NCBI GenBank assembly: GCA_051155775.1
Contig: DAXETV010000024.1
Coordinates: 1-64,000, forward strand
Source: CAYSCZ01 sp051155775
GTDB lineage: Bacteria; Bacteroidota; Bacteroidia; Cytophagales; Cyclobacteriaceae
Direction: 5' to 3'
DNA length: 64,000 bases
Of the stretch, positions 33,208 to 42,711 are shown piece after piece. Below the pieces are notes generated by a model. The model did no database searches, was not told the DNA's origin, and saw only the letters and a list, made by a program, of their open reading frames with translations. A program made the position numbers and the translations under genes. How positions within the stretch are numbered: position 1 is the first letter of the stretch; every line of letters begins with the position of its first letter.

Positions 33208-34701
33208 ATGGAAAAATATGATTTGTGTGTAATTGGCGCAGGGCCGGCAGGTTATGCGGCTGCCATGCGGGCTATTGACTTTGATAAAAAAGTATTACTG
33301 GTAGAGAAAAGAAATTTAGGGGGAGCAGGCATACACCGGGGGGCCCTCTCCAGTAAAACCTGGTGGGAAATCTCCAGAAAAGCTTATACACTTCGTGAAA
33401 ATGGAGAGGCATTCAACATTCATGATTCCAAATTCAACTTCCAGAAAATAAAGCGTCAGGTAAGAGAAGCCACTCTCGAGAGAAGCGACCTCCTGGACCA
33501 TCATATGAGGAACATAAATCTTTCACTGGGCAAAGATTTATTCACCTACCGCTCCGGTAATGCAAAAGTGATAACAGAGCACCAGGTAATGATATCCACT
33601 ACCAGTGGTGATGACACCATCGAAGCGGACTACATCATACTAGCCACCGGGAGCGCACCCAGAAAATTACCAAACATTCCCATCGATGAACGCAATATAT
33701 TTACCAGCGAAGGCCTCGATAACCTTGACGACTTCCCTGATAGCATGGTTGTCCTGGGTGCCGGGGTAATAGGTTGTGAATTTGCTACCATTTTTGCAAA
33801 TTTTGGGGAGACAAAAGTCTACTTAATTGATAAAGGGGATCGAATACTTCCATTCGAAGACGAAGATGTGGTTAGGGTGATAGAAAGAAACCTTGAATCC
33901 AAAAATGTTCATATTCATCGGAATTCAAAATTAATCAGCATGACCTATGAAGATGGACGTGTGGCTTATGTTTTAGAATATCATGATGGGTGCCAGGAAG
34001 TATTTCATGTAGAAAAAGCGTTGGTCTCGGTAGGTAGGATCCCGAACTATAATAATCTCTTCGATGAATCCTTACCCATAAAAATAGACCGGCGAGGTAT
34101 CATTGACGACCACACCCAGACCAGTATCCCAAACATCTTTGCTGTAGGAGACATAACTGCTGATATCTCCCTGGTGAATGTTGGGGAACTGGAAGGAAGA
34201 TATGCAGTTGAAAGAATTTATGGTGAACCCAAGCGCCCTTTGGTATATGAAAATATCTCCACAATTATGTTTCTTTCACCAGAGGTTGCAGGTGTTGGAA
34301 TGAATGAAATTAAAGCAAGGGAAAAAGGTATTGACTATAAAGTAGTGAGTCTGGATTATGGATGCATTTCTCGGGCCATAGCTATGCGAGACACCCAGGG
34401 ATTTATCAAAGTTTTGGTTACCAATGATGATGAAATGAAAATTTTAGGGATGCGGGTAGTAGGTGAACACGCTTCCAGCGCCATTGAAGCGGTAGCATTA
34501 TTAATTTCAATGGACAAAGGAATCGAAGAATTAGCTGAATTGATTCACCCCCACCCTTCTATTATCGAGGGTATTCAGGAGTGTGTTAGAATGCTATTTA
34601 AAAAATCAATATTGAAGCCAACAGTCCTGCGTGATGCAATGACCTGCAGGGTGTATGAAAAAGGTGTTTTTAAAGACATGTATACACCACTGGTTAGTTA
34701 G
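33208..34701 (+). CDS. pyridine nucleotide-disulfide oxidoreductase-fold flavoprotein lacking redox cysteines (SthA-like)
   Basis: 497 residues with FAD site GAGPAGYAAA, a second GAGVIGCEFA nucleotide motif and the dimerisation domain with HPHPSIIEG. The active-site loop reads GGAGIHRGALSSK where lipoamide dehydrogenases have GGTCLNVGCIPSK, so both redox cysteines are absent. Soluble transhydrogenase SthA also lacks the usual Cys pair and is the closest named relative; that assignment is tentative. It is a single gene before mtaB. No lipoyl enzyme genes are near. Confidence 0.72.
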   Translation: MEKYDLCVIGAGPAGYAAAMRAIDFDKKVLLVEKRNLGGAGIHRGALSSKTWWEISRKAYTLRENGEAFNIHDSKFNFQKIKRQVREATLERSDLLDHHMRNINLSLGKDLFTYRSGNAKVITEHQVMISTTSGDDTIEADYIILATGSAPRKLPNIPIDERNIFTSEGLDNLDDFPDSMVVLGAGVIGCEFATIFANFGETKVYLIDKGDRILPFEDEDVVRVIERNLESKNVHIHRNSKLISMTYEDGRVAYVLEYHDGCQEVFHVEKALVSVGRIPNYNNLFDESLPIKIDRRGIIDDHTQTSIPNIFAVGDITADISLVNVGELEGRYAVERIYGEPKRPLVYENISTIMFLSPEVAGVGMNEIKAREKGIDYKVVSLDYGCISRAIAMRDTQGFIKVLVTNDDEMKILGMRVVGEHASSAIEAVALLISMDKGIEELAELIHPHPSIIEGIQECVRMLFKKSILKPTVLRDAMTCRVYEKGVFKDMYTPLVS

Positions 34702-34741
34702 ATTTTAATCGATACCGTAGGTGTCCCTTTTATAAATTATC

Positions 34742-34749
34742 TATTTTTG
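34742..34749 (+). promoter_or_regulatory. -7 promoter element of mtaB
   Basis: TATTTTTG, a perfect TAnnTTTG element, ends 6 nt before the chosen ATG. The transcript would be leaderless or nearly so. Confidence 0.5.
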
Positions 34750-34755
34750 CAGGTT

Positions 34756-36078
34756 ATGAAAAAAGTGGCTTTCTACACCTTGGGATGTAAACTGAACTAT
34801 GCGGAAACCTCTACCATTGCACGCCAGTTTGCTGATGAGGGATATCAAAAAGTAGATTTTACTGATACCCCGGATATTTATGTGATAAATACTTGCTCAG
34901 TAACCGAAAATGCGGACAAGAAATGCAAGAAAATAGTAAATGATGCTAAAAAAATTTCCCCTGGGTCTTTTGTGATCATTATCGGCTGCTATGCGCAATT
35001 GAAGCCTTACGAAATTATAAACATCCCAGGTGTTAACGCAGTATTTGGTGCAGCAGAAAAATTCAATTTACTCGCTTATTTAAATAAACTGGATCACCTT
35101 GAACCACAGGTATTTGTTTCGGACATCCAGAAGGCTAGTGTATTCATTCCCTCTTACTCCTATGCTGACCGGACCCGGTCATTTTTGAAAGTCCAGGATG
35201 GATGTAATTACGGTTGTGCATTTTGTACTATTCCCCTGGCAAGAGGAAAAAGCCGAAGTGCTCCTATAGCTGATATTATTGCAAAAGCTGAAGAGATTGC
35301 TTCTACGAAAGTGAAAGAGGTCGTGGTTTCCGGGATCAATGTCGGGGATTTTGGAATTCAAAATGGCAAAAGAAAGGAGCATCTTATCGATTTATTAAAA
35401 GCACTGGATGATGTTGATAGCATCTCCAGGTATAGAATTTCCAGTATAGAACCTAATCTATTATCAAATGAGATCATTGAATTCATAGCCACATCAAAAA
35501 GATTCGTTCCGCATTTTCATATTCCTATGCAATCGGGTAGTAATAAGATCCTGAAATTAATGAACAGGCGCTATCGAAAAGAACTTTACAGGGAGCGGGT
35601 CAATAAGATCAAGCAATTGATGCCAGAGGCCTGCATCGGGGCAGATGTGATCGTTGGATTTCCCGGTGAATCAGAAGAGGATTTTATAGCGACCCATGAC
35701 TTTATCAGAGGCCTGGAAATCGCTTACTTACATGTTTTTCCATATTCTGAAAGAGCAAACACTACATCCCTAGAACTAAACGGAGTTGTTGCGCAGCACA
35801 TACGAAAAGAGCGATCCAATATACTGCGGTCATTATCGCATAAAAAAAGAATGGCTTTCTATAAATCCCAACTAGGCAAAGAAGCAACCGTACTTTTTGA
35901 AGAGGGCTCAGGCTCAAAAAATATGATGTGTGGATTTACTGAAAATTACGTACGGGTAGCTTGCGACTATGACCCATTGAAGATAAATCAGTTAAAAAAA
36001 GTAATACTCGATAACATCAATCAGGAAGGTATGGTGGAATTTTCAGAGATGGAGCGTATGATTGAAAACCCAGTTTAG
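34756..36078 (+). CDS. mtaB: tRNA t6A37 methylthiotransferase MtaB
   Basis: 440 residues from ATG at 34756; an in-frame TTG at 34747 overlaps the promoter element and was rejected. N-terminal cluster cysteines are in LGCKLN, INTCSVTE and GCYAQL. The radical SAM motif is CNYGCAFC and a TRAM-like C-terminus follows. This pattern fits the MiaB/MtaB family, and the LGCKLNYAE start fits MtaB, which adds a methylthio group to t6A37 of tRNA. It is followed after 2 bp by the AhpD-like gene. Confidence 0.88.
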   Translation: MKKVAFYTLGCKLNYAETSTIARQFADEGYQKVDFTDTPDIYVINTCSVTENADKKCKKIVNDAKKISPGSFVIIIGCYAQLKPYEIINIPGVNAVFGAAEKFNLLAYLNKLDHLEPQVFVSDIQKASVFIPSYSYADRTRSFLKVQDGCNYGCAFCTIPLARGKSRSAPIADIIAKAEEIASTKVKEVVVSGINVGDFGIQNGKRKEHLIDLLKALDDVDSISRYRISSIEPNLLSNEIIEFIATSKRFVPHFHIPMQSGSNKILKLMNRRYRKELYRERVNKIKQLMPEACIGADVIVGFPGESEEDFIATHDFIRGLEIAYLHVFPYSERANTTSLELNGVVAQHIRKERSNILRSLSHKKRMAFYKSQLGKEATVLFEEGSGSKNMMCGFTENYVRVACDYDPLKINQLKKVILDNINQEGMVEFSEMERMIENPV

Positions 36079-36080
36079 CA

Positions 36081-36638
36081 ATGCCCAGAATTAATGTTAT
36101 AGAACCGGAAAACGCGGAGGGACAATTAAAGGAAATATATGAAGGGCTAGAGAAAAGCAGGGGAAAGATAGCAGAAGTCCATAAAATACAAAGCCTCAAT
36201 CCAAAGTCAATTGTTAACCACATGGACCTGTACCTTACCATTATGTTTGGCAATTCACCATTAAAACGATATCAAAGGGAAATGATGGCGGTAGTGGTTT
36301 CGATGGCTAACCAGTGTAAATACTGTGAAAATCACCACCTGGAGGCATTAAAAAACTACTGGAAAGACCAGGAACGAATTGCTCAATTCCTTGATGACTA
36401 TAAAAAGGCTAATCTGAGTGGTATTAATAAGCTATTGTGTGATTATGCGCATAGCTTAACACTTTTTCCCGAAGATCATAACCGATCAACTTATATCGAT
36501 CTATTAAAAGCTCAAGAACTGTCAGACAGGGCAATCCTGGATGCTACCCTGGTGATCTCTTATTTTAATTTTGTAAACCGGATCGTTCTTGCCTTAGATG
36601 TCAATCTGGAAAAAGACCCCGGGGGATATAATTATTAA
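36081..36638 (+). CDS. AhpD-like / carboxymuconolactone decarboxylase-fold protein
   Basis: 185 residues of the uncharacterised peroxidase-related group. The redox motif CKYCENHH (CxxCxxxH) sits at about residues 76-83 in the usual helix. AhpD-like proteins use this pair for peroxide or disulfide chemistry. It is 2 bp from mtaB, so cotranscription is likely, though the functions appear unrelated. Confidence 0.8.
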   Translation: MPRINVIEPENAEGQLKEIYEGLEKSRGKIAEVHKIQSLNPKSIVNHMDLYLTIMFGNSPLKRYQREMMAVVVSMANQCKYCENHHLEALKNYWKDQERIAQFLDDYKKANLSGINKLLCDYAHSLTLFPEDHNRSTYIDLLKAQELSDRAILDATLVISYFNFVNRIVLALDVNLEKDPGGYNY

Positions 36639-36640
36639 GA

Positions 36641-37600
36641 TTATACCTCTACCGGTTGTTGCTGCTTAGCAGATACTACTTGCTCTACTGGCGCCGGCTC
36701 GATATTTCCTTCTTTTATTGCTCTTTGTATTTGCCTAGCAGTGAGGGAAGAACCATCAGGGCTCCAACCCGGAGGGCCAAAGATATACATCAAAGCTTCT
36801 TTGAATGATTTTGCATGCCTGACATCATGCCAGATATCTTCAAAAACGTGTGTATTCAGTCGAATGGGATTGTAAGTACCGGGATCTTTTAAGATACCAT
36901 ACTTAAACTTCACACCTTTGATCACATCCTGGTAGGTTCCAAATAGCTTATCCCATATAATCAATATGCCACCATGGTTTTTGTCAAGGTATTGTTCATT
37001 ACTGGAATGATGTACCTGGTGTATCCAGGGTGTATTAAATATTTTTTCATACCAGCCAAGGGATTTAACAGTCTGGGTATGAAGGAAGTATTGATATGTA
37101 GCGTTAATTATTAAAACAGAACCAATCATTACAGGCTCAAAACCAACCGCGGGCATCCATAACCAAAAAATGGGCTTATATAAAGTGATAAACCAACCAT
37201 TCCTGATTGAAACGCTTAAATTAAACTGATTAGACGAGTGGTGTGGTACATGGGCTGCCCACAACAATCGTATAGTATGACTTAGGCGATGATGCCAGTA
37301 AAAATTAAAATCATCACAAATGATGGCAAGAACCCACGCCCACCATGCAAATCCTACGGAAGCATATCCAAAAAGACTCTGCCTTAGTGGTTCAAAAAGA
37401 TCAAAAACAAACTGAAAGACTACAAATACAGTAAATACCTTTGTGAATGTGGCAACTACTGTAGCACCGATTGCTATTCCAAAACCGGCCAATGTATCTT
37501 TGAGTAAATAATTATGGCGAGCGGTAAGAAACTCGATAACCATAAAACCAATCAGGATTGGATAGATGTACTTAATAGCTTCTTGAATAGGGAATTCCAT
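36641..37600 (-). CDS. fatty acid hydroxylase / sterol desaturase family membrane protein
   Basis: 319 residues with about four membrane helices in the first half. Histidine clusters of the di-iron family are present: HHRLSH, HVPHHSS and QVHHSS...NHGG. The C-terminus has a Pro/Glu-rich tail. The family inserts hydroxyl groups or double bonds into lipids; the substrate cannot be read. The gene is convergent with the AhpD-like gene (2 bp apart) and divergent from the sirtuin gene. Confidence 0.85.
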   Translation of the reverse strand: MEFPIQEAIKYIYPILIGFMVIEFLTARHNYLLKDTLAGFGIAIGATVVATFTKVFTVFVVFQFVFDLFEPLRQSLFGYASVGFAWWAWVLAIICDDFNFYWHHRLSHTIRLLWAAHVPHHSSNQFNLSVSIRNGWFITLYKPIFWLWMPAVGFEPVMIGSVLIINATYQYFLHTQTVKSLGWYEKIFNTPWIHQVHHSSNEQYLDKNHGGILIIWDKLFGTYQDVIKGVKFKYGILKDPGTYNPIRLNTHVFEDIWHDVRHAKSFKEALMYIFGPPGWSPDGSSLTARQIQRAIKEGNIEPAPVEQVVSAKQQQPVEV

Positions 37601-37807
37601 AAGATGATATTAAATTGATGACAACTGGAAATAATAAAATATGATGAAAGCAAGTATAGTATTAACTGATTAATAACCAAAATATTAAGATATTATAAAT
37701 ATCAATTGTTTCAATTTGTTGAACAGATGAATTGAAAAATATCCCAAAGAATAAACAAAGGATGATTCCAAATATTAACCACACGATTAATTACTGAAAA
37801 TATAATT

Positions 37808-38503
37808 ATGACTAAGAAAAAAATCGCCGTTCTTACTGGTGCCGGTGTAAGTGCAGAAAGTGGCTTGAAAACGTTTAGGGATTCCGATGGGCTGTGGGAA
37901 GGTCATGATGTGATGGACGTGGCCACCCCTGAAGCATGGCAAAGAGATAAAAAGCTGGTCCTTGATTTCTACAACGAGAGAAGAAAGCAGGCATTAAATG
38001 CCAAACCAAATGCAGGGCATCTGGGCATTGCTGAACTTGAAAAACATGCGCATGTAGTGGTCATCACTCAAAACGTTGACAACCTACACGAGCAAGCCGG
38101 ATCATCAAAGGTAATTCATCTGCATGGGGAGCTTTTCAAATCGCGTAGTACGTTAGATCCAAACATCATTTACGATATTGAGGGATGGGAACTGAAGCTT
38201 GGGGATAAATGTGAAAAAGGTTCTCAACTAAGACCACACATCGTTTGGTTTGGCGAGATGGTACCCATGATCGAAGTTGCTGCCCATGAAACCCTGTCAG
38301 CAGATATCTTTATGGTGGTGGGCACCTCACTATTGGTTTATCCTGCAGCGAGCTTAATAGACTACACGGCCGATATCCCAAAAATTGTTATTGATCCGAA
38401 ACTTCCTCCCGTTAATCATCTGCGGAACACCGTATTATTTGAAGAAAATGCCGGTATCGGAGTAAAAAAAGCCACAGATTTTATCCTAGAAAAATTATTG
38501 TAA
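37808..38503 (+). CDS. cobB: NAD-dependent protein deacylase (sirtuin, CobB type)
   Basis: 231 residues. NAD motifs are GAGVSAESGLKTFRD, TQNVDNLHE with the catalytic His in LHGELF. The pair Y and R in FYNERRKQ (about 57-64) marks class III sirtuins such as CobB/SIRT5, which also remove succinyl groups. The four-Cys zinc site is missing: only one Cys (DKCEKGSQLRP) remains, as in several Gram-negative homologues. A terminator follows 79 bp after the gene. Confidence 0.9.
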   Translation: MTKKKIAVLTGAGVSAESGLKTFRDSDGLWEGHDVMDVATPEAWQRDKKLVLDFYNERRKQALNAKPNAGHLGIAELEKHAHVVVITQNVDNLHEQAGSSKVIHLHGELFKSRSTLDPNIIYDIEGWELKLGDKCEKGSQLRPHIVWFGEMVPMIEVAAHETLSADIFMVVGTSLLVYPAASLIDYTADIPKIVIDPKLPPVNHLRNTVLFEENAGIGVKKATDFILEKLL

Positions 38504-39080
38504 GGTTCCATGCCCTTTCCATTAAACCATTCGCTTAAAAGCCAATCCTATTAGTGGTTTTTCATAACTGATAACTGAATAGAATAGCGGTTGTTCTATG
38601 AGCTTCCGCTATTTTTTTTACAGAAATATTTAATGTAGATTTTTATCTAAAGATGTATTGAGAAGCGGATTAATAAGTTTGTAGAAAACTTAATACACTT
38701 ATATACTATGTTAATCCTCATAAATATGTAAGATAATCAAAGCTGGAACTAAGGAAAGACAAAACAAAGATCAGTTTAAAAGAGATAGTGATGATAAATT
38801 GAGTAAGATGTAGGAAAGTTTAGATTTTCTTAGCGTTTTAAAAGTTGTTGTAGCTTTTGCGGTATCAATCCATTCAATTCTTTCCGTTTTTCAATTCAAT
38901 CTTTATTTAGGATAATTTTTTATTAAATAGTCCATTAAAATTATAATATATTTTGAATCCTTTTTCTTTGAAACATCAAAAACCCCTGGTTAGATTTAAA
39001 TCTACTGGTCACGAGTTGTTGTATAGAGACTGTGAGAAAAGCTTTAAAACTTATTAATAATAATAACATCGACACTTAGA
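38504..39080. other. 577-bp gene-free region
   Basis: The first part holds the cobB terminator (38583-38619). The rest is AT-rich. A short leftward stretch encodes RIEWIDTAKA, resembling the start of an acyltransferase-3 gene, but the frame soon loses resemblance. No other gene or repeat was found. Confidence 0.45.
38583..38619 (+). terminator. intrinsic terminator after cobB
   Basis: AATAGCGG and CCGCTATT form an 8-bp stem with a 15-nt loop, followed by a run of eight T residues. Confidence 0.85.
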
Positions 39081-39503
39081 ATGAAAAAAACTTTAAACCC
39101 GTTCCACCTGGCGATACCCGTCAATGAAATTAAGGATGCCAGATATTTTTACAGGGAAGTGCTTGGATTCGAAGAAGGGCGTAGTAGTGAAAATTGGGTG
39201 GACTTCAATTGCTATGGACATCAGCTTGTGATTCATAAGACAAAAGAGAATCAGGATCACAAATCAAACCCTGTGGATGGCCATGAGGTGCCGGTACCTC
39301 ACTTTGGAGTTGTACTTGAATGGGATGTGTGGGAAGAACTATCACAAAAACTGAAATCCCGGGGAATAGCGTTTATTATTGAGCCTTACATCCGCTTTAA
39401 GGGTCAACCCGGAGAGCAGGCCACCATGTTTTTTAAAGACCCCAGCGGAAATGCGCTAGAGTTCAAGTCATTTAAAGACATGAACCAGTTATTTGCAAAA
39501 TAA
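39081..39503 (+). CDS. VOC-family (glyoxalase/dioxygenase fold) protein
   Basis: 140 residues with two beta-alpha-beta-beta-beta halves. It starts NPFHLAIPVNEIKDARYFYREVLGFEEG and ends FFKDPSGNALEFKSF, the usual VOC pattern. Metal ligands are likely H9, H74-region and the Glu in ALEF. Such proteins act as dioxygenases, isomerases or resistance proteins; the substrate is unknown. It is followed by an SDR gene 64 bp downstream. Confidence 0.85.
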   Translation: MKKTLNPFHLAIPVNEIKDARYFYREVLGFEEGRSSENWVDFNCYGHQLVIHKTKENQDHKSNPVDGHEVPVPHFGVVLEWDVWEELSQKLKSRGIAFIIEPYIRFKGQPGEQATMFFKDPSGNALEFKSFKDMNQLFAK

Positions 39504-39567
39504 ATTAGGTTTGAATTAGAAATCCTGTTTTTTCGTTGCTAATCACCAATGGATAAAAAATTATAGT

Positions 39568-40263
39568 ATGAAGAAAATCATTGTAACCGGAGCCTCCAGT
39601 GGATTAGGAAGAGCATTTGTAGAATATTTTGCCAAAATGGAACACTGCTTATTTGCTATATCCAGAAACACCCATAAAATAAAAGACCTTCTTGATAAGT
39701 ACCCTTTAAATATCCACTGCTTCGATTGTGATATATCTGATCCAAAACAGGTTGTAAAAACATTCTCTAATATTGAGAAAGACTTTGGCGTAGCTGATGT
39801 TCTAATAAACAATGCGGGCATTTTCTGTGGCGGGCCCTTCAGCGAATGTGATATTGATACTATTGATCGGGTAATTGATACAAATTTAAAAGGATACATG
39901 TATTGCACGTTGCAGGTATCCGGCAAGATGAAGACAAGAAAATCAGGCCACATCATTAACATAAGTTCTGTATCAGGGATCCATGGACTTCGCGATCAAT
40001 CGATATATGGCGCCTCAAAACATGGTATTAATGGCTTTAGCGATGTGCTTACACAGGAACTTAAGGACCATAATGTGAAAGTTCATTGTATCTGTCCCGG
40101 TGGTATTGATACGCCACTATGGAACGAAGATAACCCATACCCGCTCGAAAATCATTTGATTAAACCTGAAGAAATTGTAGAACTGGTAAATTTCCTTATC
40201 TGCGGGGGTTCAAAGACAATCTACAGACGCATTGTAATGTTCCCTGACAATGAGTGGCATTGA
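39568..40263 (+). CDS. short-chain dehydrogenase/reductase
   Basis: 231 residues with a Rossmann fold. The cofactor motif is TGASSGLGRAF, then INNAGIF, the catalytic Ser in NISSVSG and YGASKHG (YxxxK). The loop CPGGIDTPLW is typical of classical SDRs. The substrate is unknown. It converges with the NamZ-like gene (5 bp between stops). Confidence 0.87.
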   Translation: MKKIIVTGASSGLGRAFVEYFAKMEHCLFAISRNTHKIKDLLDKYPLNIHCFDCDISDPKQVVKTFSNIEKDFGVADVLINNAGIFCGGPFSECDIDTIDRVIDTNLKGYMYCTLQVSGKMKTRKSGHIINISSVSGIHGLRDQSIYGASKHGINGFSDVLTQELKDHNVKVHCICPGGIDTPLWNEDNPYPLENHLIKPEEIVELVNFLICGGSKTIYRRIVMFPDNEWH

Positions 40264-40268
40264 TTTAG

Positions 40269-41438
40269 TTATTTGAAGTCAGGATATAGCAAATATTTTT
40301 TCCGCATTTCATTGTATTCCGTTAAATCATCTTGCCAGCTTTCCTTAATTTCTGCTGCACTCCATCCCTGCCTGATCTTATGCTTCAAAGTAGCATTGCC
40401 GGCCAGATTGTTAAAGTAATTATTAAAAAACCCCCCATCGATTCTTCCATCAAGATTTTCATAAAAATCAATTAAATATTGAAGATTGATGCCTTTTGGC
40501 GGTTCATTTTCAAACAAATACCCGTTACAAACCTCACCTTGCAATTTTGGATGTTGTGCCCCTCTTGTCGGTTTGGGCGAGAATGTATAATCACCTTTTC
40601 TGAACTGCGGATGGCCTATGATTTGAAAAGGATATTCCGTCCCTCTCCCAACGGACACAACTGTACCTTCAAATAAACAAAGGGAAGGGTACCATCGAAT
40701 GGACACCTGGTTGGGTAAGTTTGGGGACGGTTTTACAGGGAGACCGTAATTGGTATTGTGGTCCCAGTTTTGCATTTTGATAACTTCAAGATCACAGGTT
40801 AAGTTATCATCCAACCACTTTTCACCATTGATCATTCTTGCCAGTTCCCCTACTGAAAGGCCATGCACAATAGGGATAGGATGTGTTCCTGCAAAAGATT
40901 GATAGTAAAGATCGAGCACAGGGCCATCGACATAATCACCATTTGGATTAGGCCGGTCCAAAACCATAAACGGTACATCCATTTTAGCACACAGCTCCAT
41001 CATATAGTGCATGGTGGATATGTAAGTGTAAAATCTTGTGCCAACATCCTGTATGTCAAAAATCACAAGATCTATACCTTCCAGGTCTTCTGGTTTGGGT
41101 TTAAGGTTTTTGCCATATAATGAAACAATGGGTAATCCTGTTCTTTCATCAATGCCTGAGTCGATATGTTTTCCGGCATCAACATCCCCTCTAAATCCAT
41201 GTTCCGGACTAAATATTTTTTTAACCCCTACATCAAGCTTTAGCAGTGTATCCAATAAATGAACATCTTTAATCAGCGATGTGTGGTTCACCAATAGCCC
41301 GATGCTTTTGCCTTTAAGCATCTGAAGGTATTGATCCATTCTTTCAGCACCCACTATTATTTCCTGTGAAAATGTGGGCTTAAAAGTTGCTGCCAACAAT
41401 AATGTGATCACAATTCTTTTATATTTGGGTACAATCAT
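40269..41438 (-). CDS. DUF1343 protein, exo-beta-N-acetylmuramidase NamZ-like
   Basis: 389 residues with a signal peptide (about 1-24). Family motifs are VNHTSL, IFSPEHGFRGDVDAG, DVGTRFYTYIST, DRPNPNG, PSPNLP and GTVVSVGRGTEYPF. DUF1343 members related to NamZ release terminal MurNAc from peptidoglycan in the periplasm, which supports cell wall recycling. Residues match the whole family length. It is divergent from the ABC permease gene. Confidence 0.85.
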   Translation of the reverse strand: MIVPKYKRIVITLLLAATFKPTFSQEIIVGAERMDQYLQMLKGKSIGLLVNHTSLIKDVHLLDTLLKLDVGVKKIFSPEHGFRGDVDAGKHIDSGIDERTGLPIVSLYGKNLKPKPEDLEGIDLVIFDIQDVGTRFYTYISTMHYMMELCAKMDVPFMVLDRPNPNGDYVDGPVLDLYYQSFAGTHPIPIVHGLSVGELARMINGEKWLDDNLTCDLEVIKMQNWDHNTNYGLPVKPSPNLPNQVSIRWYPSLCLFEGTVVSVGRGTEYPFQIIGHPQFRKGDYTFSPKPTRGAQHPKLQGEVCNGYLFENEPPKGINLQYLIDFYENLDGRIDGGFFNNYFNNLAGNATLKHKIRQGWSAAEIKESWQDDLTEYNEMRKKYLLYPDFK

Positions 41439-41496
41439 AGCGTCAATTTATTCATTATTAATCATTTAAGAATAAGATAACTAAAATCCATCATCA

Positions 41497-42711
41497 TTGA
41501 AGCTTCACCTTTTTATTGCAAGTCGTTTAGCAAAAAATGCCAGAGGTACTTTTACTAATACCATAAATAAAATCGCAGTAGTAACTATTTCCCTGGGATT
41601 GAGCAGCATGATTATTTCGGTAATGGTCCTTAATGGGTTTCAGAAGGAAATAAAAAACAAGGTTTACAAGTTTGCTGGACATATGACTATCTCAAAATAT
41701 CAGCTGAGTAGTTCCGAAAAGTCTCCAATAAATACTCACTCATACTTTGATCAGAAAATCAAGGAGTATCGATTCATCCAATCTATAGATAAAGTGGCCT
41801 ATAAAGCTGGTTTGCTTAAGGCTAATGATGAGGTCCAGGGTATCATTGTGAAAGGTCTGGAAAAAGATTACGATATTGAAAAATATAATGGCATTATCAA
41901 TCAAGGCAGGTTTATCGACATTCCCGAAGATGATTATTCCAAAGAAGCGGTAATCAGTGAAAGCATCGCCAAAAATCTAAGGCTAAAACTAGAGGATGAG
42001 GTGTTGATTTTTTTTTTACAAGACCCTCCAAGGTATAGGAAATTGAAGGTTGTCGGACTCTTCAATAGTGGAATGCATGAATTTGATGAACGGTTTATAC
42101 TCACAGACATTGGCCTTATTCAAAGGATCAACAATTGGCCTGACAGCTTAATCGGAGGTTATGAGATCTACCTCGAAAAAAACTATCCCATTAATAAAGC
42201 ATATGATCAAATATTTGAAGACCTTGATTATGATCTGTACATTCAAAAAATCAGTGACCGTTACCTCCAGATTTTTGATTGGTTATCGCTGCTAGACAGG
42301 AACCTTCTGATATTACTTACCCTGATCCTTATCGTAGCTTCTTTTAGTATGGTCTCAATCCTTTTGATTCTGATCATGGAACGCACACAAATGATTGGGA
42401 TTTTTAAAACGATAGGTGCGGCAGACGGCCTGTTAAGAAAGATATTTTTTTTTAATGGTTTGCAACTGATTCTGAGGGGATTGATAATTGGTAACGGTTT
42501 GGCTTTACTGTTGGGATGGATTCAAAAACGGTTCAAAGTTATTCCTCTAGATCCTGCTAATTATTACATGGAATCCGTGCCAATCGATTTTGATTTGTTT
42601 TGGATAATCTTTATTAACTTGATTACCCTACTAATTATAGGCCTGACGTTGTTCATTCCACTCTCCATCATCAGTCGTATCAATCCCATCAAGGTTATCC
42701 GGTTCGATTGA
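41497..42711 (+). CDS. ABC transporter permease, LolC/LolE-FtsX type
   Basis: 404 residues. One N-terminal helix (about 25-48, VVTISLGLSSMIISVMVLNG), a large periplasmic MacB-like domain (about 50-265), then three C-terminal helices (about 268-400). This is the layout of lipoprotein-release permeases. The start is TTG at 41497, which gives the expected MKLHLFIASRL opening. No ATPase gene is adjacent. Its last 81 bp overlap the oppositely oriented glycosyltransferase gene. Confidence 0.85.
   Translation: MKLHLFIASRLAKNARGTFTNTINKIAVVTISLGLSSMIISVMVLNGFQKEIKNKVYKFAGHMTISKYQLSSSEKSPINTHSYFDQKIKEYRFIQSIDKVAYKAGLLKANDEVQGIIVKGLEKDYDIEKYNGIINQGRFIDIPEDDYSKEAVISESIAKNLRLKLEDEVLIFFLQDPPRYRKLKVVGLFNSGMHEFDERFILTDIGLIQRINNWPDSLIGGYEIYLEKNYPINKAYDQIFEDLDYDLYIQKISDRYLQIFDWLSLLDRNLLILLTLILIVASFSMVSILLILIMERTQMIGIFKTIGAADGLLRKIFFFNGLQLILRGLIIGNGLALLLGWIQKRFKVIPLDPANYYMESVPIDFDLFWIIFINLITLLIIGLTLFIPLSIISRINPIKVIRFD

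Noticed and set aside
34747..34755. Upstream TTG start for mtaB
   Set aside because: The TTG lies inside a perfect -7 promoter element, so it cannot be in the mRNA made from that promoter; ATG at 34756 gives the normal MtaB N-terminus.
38860..38900. Leftward fragment RIEWIDTAKA resembling an acyltransferase-3 start
   Set aside because: The match is only about ten residues and the following frame has no membrane helices.
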